This document shows positions 1-12,630 of a DNA stretch of 64,000 bases, in pieces. Each line of letters starts with the position of its first letter. Position 1 is the first letter of the stretch. The position numbers and the translations under genes were made by a program. Under the pieces are notes generated by a model, which saw only the letters and a list, made by a program, of their open reading frames with translations, ran no database searches and was not told the origin of the DNA. The stretch is taken from the NCBI RefSeq assembly GCF_032854445.1, contig NC_088298.1:2540160-2604159 (forward strand), read 5' to 3'. Origin of the DNA: Liolophura sinensis. Its lineage: Eukaryota > Mollusca > Polyplacophora > Chitonida > Chitonidae.

Positions 1-2127
1 TTGGTCGAAGAAGGCAAGAGAGACCCCATGTTGCTTCGGTGTCTGGCTGGAAGTTTTTTCCAATGGTGATCATTAGTGACTTTCCTTGGGCTAGGTTTAC
101 TCTCAGCACATGGGTAATGGTCGAGGCGCGGATCCATAAGGGGGACGAAAATCTGCTGATTTAAAATGTGTTTTGTAGGGTCGTATTTCTGCAAGATTGT
201 CATTTTTTGATGCCTGTTCACACAGGGTTGTGAGCTTTAAGGAGGTGTCTAAATTACATTTTTTTGGTCTGGAGGTGTTAATTCTGTCGTAAATGACATA
301 TGGCGTCATCTATTGTAGCGTAGAGATCTTCTAACTTGCCTCGATATCTCCATATACTCTAGGAAGGTCAAACGACAGCCCATCTGTCGTTTAATTAATG
401 TGTTTTGTGTATCTGGCAGCCATATTTATCGTTCTACTTCAGCGGACAAATGTGCCCAGATCAATCGACAAGAGGGGTAACGCAGCGCACACCTGTCGCG
501 TTAATAGAGGGCTGCGCCAGAACGCTGTCCACGCCTATTCACAAATGAGCGACCATGAATTATTCGGCACCCGAGCAAAAGAAAAAAATAGATAAAATTA
601 TAGTCTCTGTCGTATCAGTCAGCCATAGTGTGTCTTAAGCGAGCCAATTAGTTCGTTGCCACTTCCCAGCGCCTTTCCTCCAAGACCTGCTATATTTGTT
701 TATGTATTTATTTATTTGATAGGTGTTTACGCTGTACTCAAGAATATTTTACTCAGAGCCTGTGGGAAACTCACGACCATTGGCAGGTTGCTGAAAGACC
801 ATCCCAAGTACGGCGAGACAGGAAGCCAGCATGAGCTGGACTTGGACATGCTATAAACTGAATCCTTGAAATTTAGATTTGTAACATAGGAATGTGTTTC
901 CCAGTTCCCAGCGGAGAGCTTTGCGTACTACTTGCAGGAACGCGGTTCGTGTGATGCGCACGCATCTATATTTACCGTAGTTACGTCTTGACAGCTCTAC
1001 AGGTTACCATGGAAGTCACGTGCACATTGTGAAACGGAATTGATCCGTAGAGTGTATAAATCTCCCGCATGTCCCTCCTCATTCTAACTCTGAAACTGAT
1101 TTATATCCAGATTGTGATCAATGTTTTGTTTGATCTATTGAATCTGCTCGTTTGATCTGTTTTCGTGATACGTTTACTTATACATAGCGAAACTTACTTG
1201 ATACTAGTGTGAGTTTCCTGATCATTGTGCATGTGTTGTATATCTGGATATTTTTAGCAACAAACAAAACCATGACGCCGCTTAATTCTGACTAGCGAAC
1301 AAAAAAGCCATCACCAGTTGACAATAATTTGATTTTGGCTTCACAACGGAAGATGTATGGAAGCTCATTGAGTCCAAATAGCTCCTTGTGCTTTATTTAG
1401 CCAGGAGAAAATCTTTCTCTGCGTAGACATAGCGCTCATTTATCTTGTGTAACAAAAAATCGCCAGTTGAACTTGAAGGAGCCTACCTGCCATCAATCCC
1501 AGGGATAGAGATATCGGTTGTATATAGGCTACATTCTCGATCCGTATTACGGCACTAGCTGTTTTATCGACGGTCGGTTACAGGGAACTTGTCTGGCTGT
1601 TTTGTAAATCAATTCTGTGGATTGAAATAAAGCCTCTGGATTCACTCTGCCGGAGTTTGACTCGTCCATTGTCTGCTATCTCATCTCATCGGAGCCTTTC
1701 TTGTAAATCCAACACGCTTGTACAGCATATCTCTGTTTTCTCATAACCTCCCACAATTATCCCCCCTCTCTCCCCTACCCATCGATGCCTTCTTGATTCT
1801 CCCGTCATGACGAATTGCGGCCCAATCCCATTATCTCTGCTGGTATCCTGCTTATGGGATTTATCTACACTAAGTGACATAGTGGATGTAAGAGCTCGAA
1901 AGCCAACTTAACTAAGCTGCAAGTGCCTTTTAACTTCCTATCTGTGGGTAAGGATTTCTAACGGAGTACACAGCAAAGTCTGATAGCCAGATACATCGCG
2001 TCGAGAATTTCATTGGAGAATTTTGGGAGATAGACGACCAGGGTTACCTGAAATATTCCAAGCCTTGCGCACCATTTGGTGGGGATATTCGCAACGACAG
2101 AGAAACGCTGGCATTATCTAGAAATAA
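1..2127. other. No gene recognised (left edge)
   Basis: Apart from a SINE fragment at 704-846 I see no coding exon, RNA gene or tandem array. Short frames of 60-70 codons here lack protein-like composition and splice context. Confidence 0.5.
704..846 (-). mobile_element. SINE family 1 fragment
   Basis: Minus-oriented copy: a tatttatttatt tail, ctcaagaatatttt, the cgaccatt...gcaggttgctga block and ggaagccagcatgagctgga. The tRNA head is missing. Flanking tgctata at 688-694 and 849-855 may be a target-site duplication. Confidence 0.8.
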
Positions 2128-2530
2128 TAATACAGTAAAAGACTCACAGCATAGGGAGTAAAACCAGATCAGCGACAACAGTGTGATAGTTGGTAAATGG
2201 TCACTCGTACCCGGTGAAATACGGTCTCTTGTCATTTCACCTCAGTTGCATGTATACAAGATTTTATTCTAACTGTCCAGGTTAATGCTCAAATGGCAGC
2301 AAATTGCACGCTCCCTAGCACCATGATATAAGAATTTGGTAAATTTCTTATATATAAGAATATATATAAGAATAATTTTATATATAAAATTGCGTAGTGC
2401 AATTTATTAGACGTCACTTTTCTAGAAATACTGAAAATGCTGTTTTGTCATCCGATTTAACATCCAATCACATTAAAACAATGCAAACGGACCAGGCCTC
2501 GGGGATCAGAAAGATTATCATATCTAGTCT
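2128..2530 (+). mobile_element. Dispersed family A, copy 1
   Basis: Shared words: cagcatagggagtaaaacca, gtgatagttgg, ggtgaaatacgg, gttttattctaactg, attagacgtca, cacattaaaacaatgcaaa. An AT-rich insert (2330-2395) splits it. No coding capacity. Confidence 0.75.
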
Positions 2531-5095
2531 CCACACAAAACTATGTGAAAAACGTGCTTACACACTAAAATGCGCCTCTTAGAGACATTAGAGAAACGTT
2601 GGTGATGTTTTGGCAATATGCTGGCGAAAACTATTCCAGTTCATGCTAGTATTTCTCAAAAATACGATTGCATAAATGTAAGTGAATCGGGAATACATGT
2701 AAGGCTGTTCACGATATTGTCACAACATGCCAGTACCGTGTGAATCCGATGCATGACATGCAAGCGAAACTTACTGGAGCCCGTGTTGAAATTTGCATTT
2801 AAAGTTTGTCTGTCATTTTGTCATATACATATAATTAATCAACTGACGACTAAAGCTTGTCCGTATATACACAGCAAAAAACTGATAGGCATATAGATGT
2901 TAAAATAAAAACAGCTCTATGACCACTCTAGTAAACAGATTTATTTGGGAACCCTAATATCTAGTACGAAAACATGGTTGATCAATGCAGAGTTTAGAAT
3001 ATTTTGTGTGGGGTATAGTTTATTTGAATTTGCTTCTGTTATATGTTATTTTTCTCTTATATGTCACGCTTCGCATGGAGGATCAAGTGGTATTTGCTGC
3101 AGCAAAATGAACGCAATTGACCTATGCTTGCCTTTTGACTTGCTAATTAAGTACTGGATACCTGTACGCGCCTTTGTGAGTCATAATTCAATCAACTAAA
3201 TAACATTTCTATCGCTTCTAGGTAAATGTAGCAATCCATCAGTCAGGGGACAAAAGGCACGTGACAATCTCAACACGTTTGCTTTGTTAGCGTCAATTTG
3301 TTCAGCGTCTGGTCTGGTTATTGCAGGGAATTTTCCAAATAAATGGGAGCTTCACAATGGGGTCATGAGCTGGGGCTAAATGCTGAAGAGTAATATGTAT
3401 CACCCGATGGATCATAACCAAAGCTAATTCCGTCAGTTTAATAAGGTCAGCGTTTAATCGATGTGTACCTACAGACGCACACGCTTCATTGTGCAGCGAC
3501 TGTGCTAAACCACAGTTTCATTACAAGCCAATAAAAGGGTGTGTCAGCCAAGGCTATGTACGGTATCCTATGGACAATACATATAATAAACAAAACTTAG
3601 GGACTCCTTTATGTTGGTTTTTCATTCTCTCGTCATTTTGACCTTCAGCTACTGACTGGGTGAACGTTTGCCAGGAATACTGCGAAACTAGAATTGTCGC
3701 AAATAGGCCGCATTCAATAATGAATAACGACTGGGATCCTGTCATAATTTTTATTTCACGCTGTTTGCAGGGAGCTTGTCAGTTTTGACAGTCGGACTAA
3801 ACGCATCACGCTATCTGGCTGAGCAGTGATTGAAGCCCATGGTGTTTGGGGATTTCACTCTCACACGATTTTTTGCCAGAAACTTGGATTTCTTCCCCTT
3901 TGTAACGGATATATAACGGATACACGTGTTTTCGTGACAAAACAGCTCTTTTCAGTGAATGCACACCATCACGCAATGTGCGGATGAACGCTTTTATTTT
4001 CGAAAGAGATTGTTTCTGAAGAAACGGGCAATCAAATCATTGGCTGTGCTGCAACAAAGAAAAACAGTGGCTTGATGACATAGGGCAACGTAGCTTACCA
4101 CATCCGGTTTAGTCGATGATGACGTCAGTCTTGGACCTTATGCTGTTATATGGCTGTCAAGACATCATCAATTACATATTTCGCGCGAAAAAATCAAATT
4201 TACAAAGACGTTAATACTTGTCAGTCTCGTCGGAGCTGTCAAAGATTTCTTTTCCCTTTGCACTGCTTCTTTAAATCACCCTCGCTGATCAACGACGATA
4301 ATTTCTTTAAAAAAGTGGATTAATATGAAACAAAAAAGTCCGTGCGTGGGTATGTCTCTGTTATCTCTGAGTCGTATTGGGGGACGGAAGATTAATTAAG
4401 ACAGCCACTGTGGAATTTTAATCGCGATTGCTTTATTTATTGGTTGAGGAATGGTGCTTGTGAATTTGACAATTTCACCAAAGAATTTAACCAAAGCAGC
4501 TGACAATATTTTCCCTTGATGGAATTTACCAGTCTTGATGGTTCCTTGATTACTGTGGATTTACGGAGTTCTATCCTGTTCTATCCAGGCCCGCAGAAAA
4601 TATGCCAGCTTGGAACAAGGATGGAAAGATGACAACCACCGACTGCTTCAACCGTAAATTAAGATAAACCCCTTAATTTCTATCCACTTCTTACTGTGTT
4701 ATAGTGTTAGCAATGCTAGAAACATGTTCTTTTATGTCACGTGTAGTTTACTCTCCCATGTTGTTCTAAAGTTTCAAAATGAAATGCGGATGGAATCCTG
4801 ATCGTGGACAGGGAATCTGTACAATACCTCATTTTCACTGCCTGCGGAGCCTTGGTTACAATAAACACTTGGCGACATTCATGTGGCCGTTTGGCCACTT
4901 GTCTTCCACCAATGTGATATTCATATTTACATATCAAACGTGGGAAAGTTCGTCAGTGACTTGCCAAAGGTTGGTGGTTTTCCTCGAGCACTGCGGTGTC
5001 TTGAGTATTACATTAAACAACATTCCGGTAGATAAATAAATCAGTCAAAAGATTCAAGTTTACTGTCGGCCTACAGGATAAAAAATTAAATGAGC
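2531..5095. other. No gene recognised
   Basis: AT-rich unique-looking sequence. Overlapping frames at 4737-5039 on both strands show no domain and no convincing splice sites. Confidence 0.5.
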
Positions 5096-5201
5096 TCCCC
5101 GGGCTCTGCCCGGTTTCCATCCACCGTAATGCTGGCCGCCGTCGTATAAGAGAAATATTCTTGCGCATAGCGTAAAACACCAGTCAAATAAATAAATAAA
5201 T
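5096..5201 (+). mobile_element. SINE family 1, 5'-truncated
   Basis: Contains the gggctctgcccggtttcc block, ctggccgccgtcgtataag and a tail of aaataaataaataa repeats. Confidence 0.9.
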
Positions 5202-5875
5202 AGTTAAATTTGCACTGGGGTTATATGAGAATAAGACGGTTATTAATCTTGAAGCATGACATCGTCTTTAGTATGAACTAAATCAGTGCGTCAGTATGTG
5301 GCATTTGTCTACATTATACCAGTCGCCACATTAATGAACGTTACAGGTCTTGGCCAGTTTGCACGAACACACTTAACTTATAAGGACGTAAGAGCGATGG
5401 CGACGTAATGCCTTCATTGCTGGTTGTGATGGTAGTTACGTTATTGTAACGTTAGGAGGACTTTGTTCATTCGGACCCAGTAATTCCAGACCCAATTTAC
5501 CAAAAAAATGTTCAACACAAACCACACCAAAGATCCAAGAATGAGTACAAAGGAAGAAATTAGGACGGAGTGATGGAAGGATAAACAGTGTAAAGTTTTC
5601 AGTGATGTTCCATAGGCCTTGTTACGATGATATCCGTATAACATTCATACAGATAAGGACTTACGTCCAGTTATATTTGGTTTTGTATGTGGATAAGGTT
5701 GATATTAAGATTTGAATCTATAATATTAACGTACGTCTGGACCATAAAGCCCTGTTCGTTTCTGGATTATCGTGTAATTAGTAGTGGCTTTAGTCCCACT
5801 AAATTAAGTGTTCACACCTCTCTGATAACTCACGCCTAAAATGTAACATCCCTATTTGTAGGTACAAAAAAGATG

Positions 5876-6100
5876 TTTATTTTTTTATGCCGTACTCACT
5901 TATATTTCACTTATACGACGGCGGCCAGTAACATGGTGGATGAAAACCGACGATCCGCAGGTTGCTGACAGACCTTCCCACGTACGGCCGCAGAGGAAGC
6001 CAGTATGAGCTGGACTTGAACTCACAGCGACCGCATTGGTGCGAGACTTCTGGGTCACTACGCTGCGCTAGCGCGCTAACCGACTGACCACGGAGGCCCC
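5876..6100 (-). mobile_element. SINE family 1, nearly full length
   Basis: Includes the tRNA-like head on the minus strand (ggcctccgtgg, agcgcgctagcgc) and the acttatacgacggcggcc block. Its 3' end lacks the usual caccaatc tail. Confidence 0.9.
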
Positions 6101-6136
6101 ATAAGTAAACTTATCACCTATATATGGTTGCAAATT

Positions 6137-6250
6137 GGTCGTGGGTTTCCCGAGCAGGGTTCCTCCCACCATAATGCTGAACGCCGTCGTATAAGTGAAA
6201 TATGCTTGAGTAAAACATAAAACACCAATCAAATCAATAAATAAATAAAA
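6137..6250 (+). mobile_element. SINE family 1, 5'-truncated
   Basis: Starts at ggtcgtgggtttccc and ends in aaataaataaaa. It lies 37 bases from an opposite-oriented copy, forming a local inverted pair. Confidence 0.9.
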
Positions 6251-6519
6251 TATGATTGCAAATATAACCGATCATGTAAACCAACACTCGAAAAAACGCT
6301 TTTTGTTTCTGGAGTTACCATATATTCAGATTTAAGCTGTGTGGACAGCGTCTGATTAGGGAAAGGAGTGATTTGCTGCGTGTACATTAGTGGAGCAGTG
6401 TGTTACTTTACTAAACGTTCAGGTTGAATTCACAGGAACAGGCTTTAGCTTCCCGGTTTCCCAGTTAGACAGTTACCTGGCGTGTTTCGTTGTACCTTCG
6501 TGGTGTTGAATCAATCGTC

Positions 6520-6770
6520 ACTCTGGAATACGAACACTTCCAATCAAAGCGCAACTGAGATACACATTTTCATTATCGACAATTCATAAACTAGCATGGT
6601 ACACGATTTCGATGCTGATTTTATTCATTCCCCTAGAACATTCCTTGCGTCTTTGGAACATCACTGAAAACTGCCAACTGCCTCTCTTTTGTATAAACCC
6701 GTATTAATTTCATACTTCTGTTTAAGTGTTTGTGCTGGTTTGTGAGGAATTGGGAACTGGTCTTGCGGCC
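6520..6770 (+). mobile_element. Dispersed family B, copy 1
   Basis: caatcaaagcgcaactgaga, cattatcgacaattcataaa, ctagcatggtacacgattt, aacatcactgaaaac, ctgcctctcttttgtat. Same order as at 30560. Confidence 0.65.
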
Positions 6771-8065
6771 ATTTTGTTTGACGACTGATATACGAATTCA
6801 TAATCACCCGCTGCTGCTGGCGAAGTTCTTCTTACCAAATTCCTCAAAGTTGCTCAAAAAAAAGCGAAGCAATCTTGCGAAAGCTTGTTTTTGGACGTCA
6901 TTTGATCGGCAACTTCCAGAAAATCTTAGCTATGATAACTGTCTCGTTAATTTTCATTTCTTGTCTCGCATTACCTGACGTCCATAAGGCAAGGTGATAT
7001 CGGAGACTTTAAAAGCTTCTCAATAAAACATCACTACTGTTTTCTTTAAAACAATGACGTAAGTGAAATCTTGCCAGCTTACTGGTTTCCGTCACGTACA
7101 ACAGAAATATACTCTCAGCAAATATGAAAAGAACAGTACCTGGAAGGTTGAATAATGGGTCATTACTATATATAAGACGGTTTACCAAACATATTGCTAT
7201 AAAATATACATGTAAAAATATCTAAATATCCAGGTAACGTGTAAAACACACAGTGGGTCTTCTCGCACATTGACAGACGTCAGTTCAACAAAGAGTTTTT
7301 ACCTCACTGTTAACATACTTCACCAGACCTGTTCGTACAATGTTTTCTTTTGATCGAGAAGATCTCGCCATTTTAAAGCACTACGTTTTAGGCGATGTTA
7401 TTTTTATATTGCGTGTTCACTCACCATACTCATATACCAGTGAATGGGCAAAGTCCCGTGGTTTTAATCTATCCAGTGATGCATTTACTTTTTATATGAT
7501 GAAACTAGGGATACATTTCTTTTTTCTTCTCTTTTCTGTGCCATTGCCATTTGTTTTAATTTTTTTTGTTTCCCATTTCTAAATGTAAACTCGTGAATAT
7601 ACTGAAACCGAAAACTGAAAGGTTGTCTGAGCACCCGTCAAACAGATTTCTAGGCCAATCAAACTTGACCGTCGCCATTGCTTTAAAACCCAATTTATTG
7701 CTGTTGTAACATTTTAATGGAATATCCGTTTAAACAAGTTATAAATCCCAATCGGTCACAGTTAGGTGTTGTCTGATACGTTGGTCTTCCAACATAATCA
7801 CGATGTATGTCCAACATGGCTGTGTTCTTGAATGGCTTGAAAGCCATCTTGGCCGGCTGTATAGTGAACATTGTTTACGAGTAGCTTCATAACGAGGCGT
7901 CGTTAGTCACGCCGTAACTACCGCCACGCGGGGATCGCCCAGTAACTACCTTAGTTACAGTTTTTCTGGGTGATGATTACTACCCTTGTATAGGAGTCAA
8001 TGTGTGTATTTGACGAGGTATAAACACACACACCGCCTGTAAATCTCTTTGGACTTGATCATCAC
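6771..8065. other. No gene recognised
   Basis: Short frame ATGGCTGTGTTC at 7816 has a good Kozak context but stops after 22 codons without a clear donor. Otherwise nothing seen. Confidence 0.5.
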
Positions 8066-8165
8066 GCAGCCGACACTAACTGCGTATTTAATCGACTTGT
8101 TAGCTTTGGCGAGGCCTGGTCGATTTTTTTAACAAGCGATTAAATTATATCGGTTGGCTGCCGAA
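8066..8165. repeat. Inverted repeat / hairpin
   Basis: tttaatcgacttgtta (8088-8103) pairs with taacaagcgattaaa (8130-8144) apart from one bulged base; outside this gcagccgac and ggttggctgc pair imperfectly. The loop is about 26 bases. No surrounding gene was seen. Confidence 0.6.
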
Positions 8166-8739
8166 CGTTTGCGTGTCAACGGGGGTCGGGAGAGACACTA
8201 TTAGACCTGACGAGAGATCTGAAGAAACATTTCCACCATTCCTCTGTTTTATTCATGGGTCATTATTTCCAGCTCAGTCTTGATCCGCGCGTTAGTTCCG
8301 TTTTATATGTTTTGTATGCACACGCGGGGTATTCCACTAGACATGGTGCAATTCGGTCTGTTCTGCCACGCCAGATAATTCGTCCTATAGATTATGTGAT
8401 TTGCTGTACTATATATGTAGTGAACTTGTCGACTTTAACCCAACAAATTGAAACGTTTTCGTGGGAAAATCGTGGAACATTTATATGTAGAATCTAATGC
8501 TTAACATGTAAAACGTGTAATTTGTAAGAACACTTTGAAATTTGAAATTATTCCAGATAATTCGTTTATAGTTTTCCGCAAACTTTCCTACATAAACATT
8601 CCGCTGAGGATATAAAAAAAAACGCAGCTTAGCATTACCACTATTGGATCTGTTGATGCCGGAAGTGAAGACATTATTACATTATTGTAACATGGTAACC
8701 TCCAACAGATGGGTTATTAATCTTAATAAGCAGACGCTA

Positions 8740-9705
8740 AACAGTTCTAATTATGATTCGGTTTTTTATTGCTGACTGTTCTTTTACTCGTGCTCGATGG
8801 GTTATCTTACCTAAATGCCGACTGCCAGGTTTACGGATGGTGGAAAATGAACAAAATGAATTTAAAAAACTCGCAACTTGTCAGGAAAACATCATAATTA
8901 ACAAATATCGTGTAATTTTTCAATATTCCCTGCAGATCTTTCAAGAAGGATCGAACAAAATATTGTTTAAATTTTCAATATCCCCTGCAGATCTTTTAAG
9001 AATGATCGATCAAAATAGTATTTAAATTTTCAATATCCCCTGCAGATCCATTTAGAATGATCGATCAAAATATTGTTTAAATTTTCAATGTCCCCTGCAG
9101 ATCCATTTAGAATGATCGATCAAAATATTGTTTAAATTTTCAATATCCCCTGCAGATCCATTTAGAATGATCGATCAAAATAGTATTTAAATTTTCAATA
9201 TCCCCTGCAGATCTTGTAAGAATGATGGATCAAAATATTGTTTAAATTTTCAGTATCCCCTACAGATCCAAAAAGAATGATCGATCAAAATAGTATTTAA
9301 ATTTTCAATATCCCCTGCAGATCTTGTAAGAATGATGGATCAAAATATTGCTTAAGTTTTTAATATCCTCTGAAGACTTTTGAAGAGGGATTGGTTAAAG
9401 TATTGTTCAAATTTTCACTATCGCCTGTATATTCTCGAAGGTTGGGTCAAATATGTTCAGAGAGCGTTTATTATTGACTAACGTCATTTTCTGCATTATG
9501 ACCTGATTAGGCTTGGGCGATAATTTTCTCCCAAGGAAATCTGTCGGTCGAACACCAGGTCTGTCATTGCTGTTATGTGTGGGGGGCAAGCTCTATGGTG
9601 AAGTATGTGTTTAGGCTCCTTCAATGTCAGTTATTGACGCCCAGCCCTTTGTCCGCTACCCCTGGGAGTTCCACGCACCGTGTAATGAAATAGCGAGTGT
9701 GAATA
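8740..9705 (+). repeat. Segmental duplication, copy 1 (family H with 55-bp array)
   Basis: This unit has a 5' flank (about 8740-8917, including aaaaaactcgcaacttgtca), an array of 55-bp units, and a 3' flank of about 290 bp starting tcactatcgcctgtatattc and ending cgagtgtgaat. All but its first 120 bases recurs at 9706-10981. Confidence 0.9.
8918..9395 (+). repeat. 55-bp tandem array 1 (about 8.5 units)
   Basis: The unit runs caatatcccctgcagatcc, then atttagaatgatcgatcaaa, then atattgtttaaatttt. Spacing between successive caat words is 55 bp (e.g. 9086 and 9141). Outer units are more diverged than inner ones. Confidence 0.95.
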
Positions 9706-9803
9706 TTAAAAAAACTCGCAACTTGTCAGACAAACATCGTAATTAACCAAGGGGTAAACTCTATTTGGTCCAGAGGCCAAGAATTGTTGGTCAAAATATT
9801 GTG

Positions 9804-9840
9804 AGTACGGCGTAAAACACCAATCAAAAAAAAAAAAAAA
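9804..9840 (+). mobile_element. SINE family 1, extreme 5' truncation (tail only) with target-site duplication
   Basis: Only agtacggcgtaaaacacc plus aatc and poly(A) remain. A perfect 13-bp duplication tcaaaatattgtg (9791-9803 and 9842-9854) brackets it, showing it is a genuine truncated insertion. Confidence 0.9.
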
Positions 9841-9854
9841 ATCAAAATATTGTG

Positions 9855-10665
9855 TAGTTTTTTCAATATTCCCTGCAGATCTTTCAAGAAGGATAGAACA
9901 AAATATTGTGTAAATTTTCAATATTCTGTGCAGATCTTCAAAAAGAATCGGTCAAAATATTGTTTAAATTTTCAATATCCCCTGCAGATCTTTTAAGAAT
10001 GATCGATCAAAATATACATTAAATTTTCAATATCACATACAGATCCTTCAAAAAGGATCGGTCAAAATATTGTTTAAATTTTCAATATCTCCTGCAGATC
10101 CATTTAGAATGATCGATCAAAATATTGTTTAAATTTTCAATATCCCCTGCAGATCCATTTAGAATGAACGATCAAAACATTGTTTAAATTTTCAATGTCC
10201 CCTACAGATCCATTTAGAATGATCGATCAAAATATTGTTTAAATTTTCAATATCCCCTGCAGATCTTCAAAAAAGATCGGTCAAAATATTGTTTAAATTT
10301 TCAATATCCCTTGCAGATCCTTTAAGAATGATCGATCAAAATAGTATTTAAATTTTCAATATCCCCTGCAGATCCATTTAGAATGATGGATCAAAATATT
10401 GTTTAAATTTTCAATGTCCCCTGCAGATCCATTTAGAATGATCGATCAAAATATTGTTTGAATTTTCATATCCCCTGCAGATCCTTCAAAAAATATCGAT
10501 CAAAATATTGTTTAAATTTTCAGCATCCCCTACAGATCCAAAAAGAATGATCGATCAAAACAGTGTTTAAATTTTTAATATCCCCAGATCTTGCAGATCT
10601 TGTAAGAATGATGGATCAAAATATTGCTTAATTTTTTAATATCCTCTGAAGACTTTTGAGGAGGG
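9855..10665 (+). repeat. 55-bp tandem array 2 (about 14.5 units)
   Basis: Same unit as array 1. The edge units (caatattccctgcagatct with aagaaggat) match the edge unit of array 1, so both arrays come from one ancestor. One unit near 10580 has a short extra agatcttgc. Confidence 0.95.
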
Positions 10666-11599
10666 ATTGGTTAAAGTATTGTTCAAATTTTCACTATCGC
10701 CTGTATATTCTCGAAGGTTGGGTCAAATATGTTCAAATAGCGTTTATTATTGACTGACGTCATTTGCTGCATTATGACCTGATTAGGCTTGGGCGATAAT
10801 TTTCTCCCAAGGAAATCTGTCGGTCGAACACCAGGTCTGTAAGTGCTGTTAAGTTTCGGGGCAAGCGCTGAGGTGAAGCATGTGTTCAGGCTCCTTCAGT
10901 GTCAGTTACTGACGCCCAGACCTTTCTCCGCTACCCCTGGGAGTTCCACGCACCGTGTAATGAAATGGCGAGTGTGAATAATGAAATACAACTTCCTAAC
11001 TTTGTGCACGCTGGCTGCGGTACGCTGTACAAACAACAAATAGCTGGGATGTTACATCAACAAGAGAGACTGCTGGCCCTATCGGTTACACGCTGCCGTT
11101 AATGTCGTATCAACTAACACCTGGACGTTTTGGGGTGATCTGATCGCCCCTGGGCATGATGGAAGTCGTAGCCACGCTCCAGTGAAACACGCCGTGTTTA
11201 GTATCAAAAATAAAATCACCGATTAGTGTTAAACGCGAATATTTGTACCGGTTATGAGCATTGTAAAGGAAAAATGGGGGAGAGGAAGGGAGATAACTCA
11301 AAGTTCCATTGCATTGACCCGTATTGTAGAATTATTAGGGGTTAATTAAGCTAACTACTGGTAAAGAGATGTAAAGGCGTCCTCAGGACTAAGATCTGTA
11401 TCCTAATTACAACCAAGGACGATCTTTGTTGTAAGAATATTGCAGGTTATAATCCAAAAGATCTGTTTTTATCCAGGAGATGTGACCTGAGAAAGCTAAA
11501 AATGGAAGGCCGCGGTTGAGGTCTTTTCATGAGCAAATGATATTAGTGAAGCATTTATATTTAGAACACAGTGCTTACGATCTAAAATATAGTAACAAA

Positions 11600-11775
11600 A
11601 CAGTTCTGATATGAATTTTTATGAATTATTATTGACTGAACTTTTAAAAAATATTCGATGGATTGTTTTATTTAAATTCTGATTGTCAGGTTCATATGTA
11701 GATGGAAATTAATCAAAATGGATTCAAAAAGCATGCACCTAGTCCGGCAAACATCATAATTGACCAAAACCCGCC
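11600..11775 (+). repeat. Family H, third copy, 5' part only, without the array
   Basis: cagttctgatatgaattttt, then ctgaacttttaaaaaatatt, aggttcatatgtagatgg and caaacatcataattgac match 8740-8905 at lower identity. This shows H is a dispersed element, not only a local duplication. Confidence 0.65.
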
Positions 11776-12430
11776 TCCAAACCAGCAACAGCTGGATTTA
11801 ACCTGTGACCTCATTGGCCATAAATGACTTTGGATTCCTACAAAACATCCTTATACATGTAAAAAGTTTTTAAAAAGGAAGATTATTCCTGATAGTACCA
11901 AGATACCTTTTGTTAAATAACCACTGGATATGTCAAAAACTTTCTGCTTTATTTTTTAGCATTAAATCTTGGAAATTTACAACCTTGCCCTCAGTGAAGT
12001 GGTTTCCCATTTTTTGACGTTGTGTGGTTGTGAGCTGCTTTGGAACAGCTGTCGTCGTAGTTTACGTGAAAGTTCCACTAACCTTGAAGCTCGATGCTCT
12101 GGTGTGGATCATGCATGTCGTCTACGTGTGTTCGATCGAAGCGTCTCGACTTCTGAATATTATATGGAATGGAAAAAAAACTTGTGTTGTTGACACAAGA
12201 TAAATGGACTAAAAACACGGAATTCTATATATGTTTTACAGAGCCAATCAAATATTTAAACGTTTCTCTCGGGCTGTGTCACGTGACACATGCTGAGATC
12301 GTCTGTTCACTTTGCTTTTCTTTACACTCTCCCCGCCTCTGGCATTAATCCAGTTAGCCTGTTTATCGCCTAGCGTAATGTCAAAGGTCCGTATCTGTGG
12401 AGAAGACAGGTCGGCTGATGATCTTGGGCA

Positions 12431-12630
12431 NNNNNNNNNNNNNNNNNNNNNNNNNNNNNNNNNNNNNNNNNNNNNNNNNNNNNNNNNNNNNNNNNNNNNN
12501 NNNNNNNNNNNNNNNNNNNNNNNNNNNNNNNNNNNNNNNNNNNNNNNNNNNNNNNNNNNNNNNNNNNNNNNNNNNNNNNNNNNNNNNNNNNNNNNNNNNN
12601 NNNNNNNNNNNNNNNNNNNNNNNNNNNNNN
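12431..12630. other. Assembly gap of exactly 200 Ns
   Basis: The gap is flanked on the left (12409-12430) and right (12631-12653) by nearly the same sequence, ggtcggctgatgatcttggg with one extra t on the right. The real sequence may be a tandem repeat, or the two contigs may simply overlap. Confidence 0.95.

Larger units (their letters stand above)
9706..10981 (+). repeat. Segmental duplication, copy 2 (larger array)
   Basis: Starts aaaaaactcgcaacttgtca again and ends in the same 3' flank (10690-10981), about 90% identical by eye to 9412-9705. It differs by a longer array and the truncated SINE insertion at 9804-9840. Confidence 0.9.
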
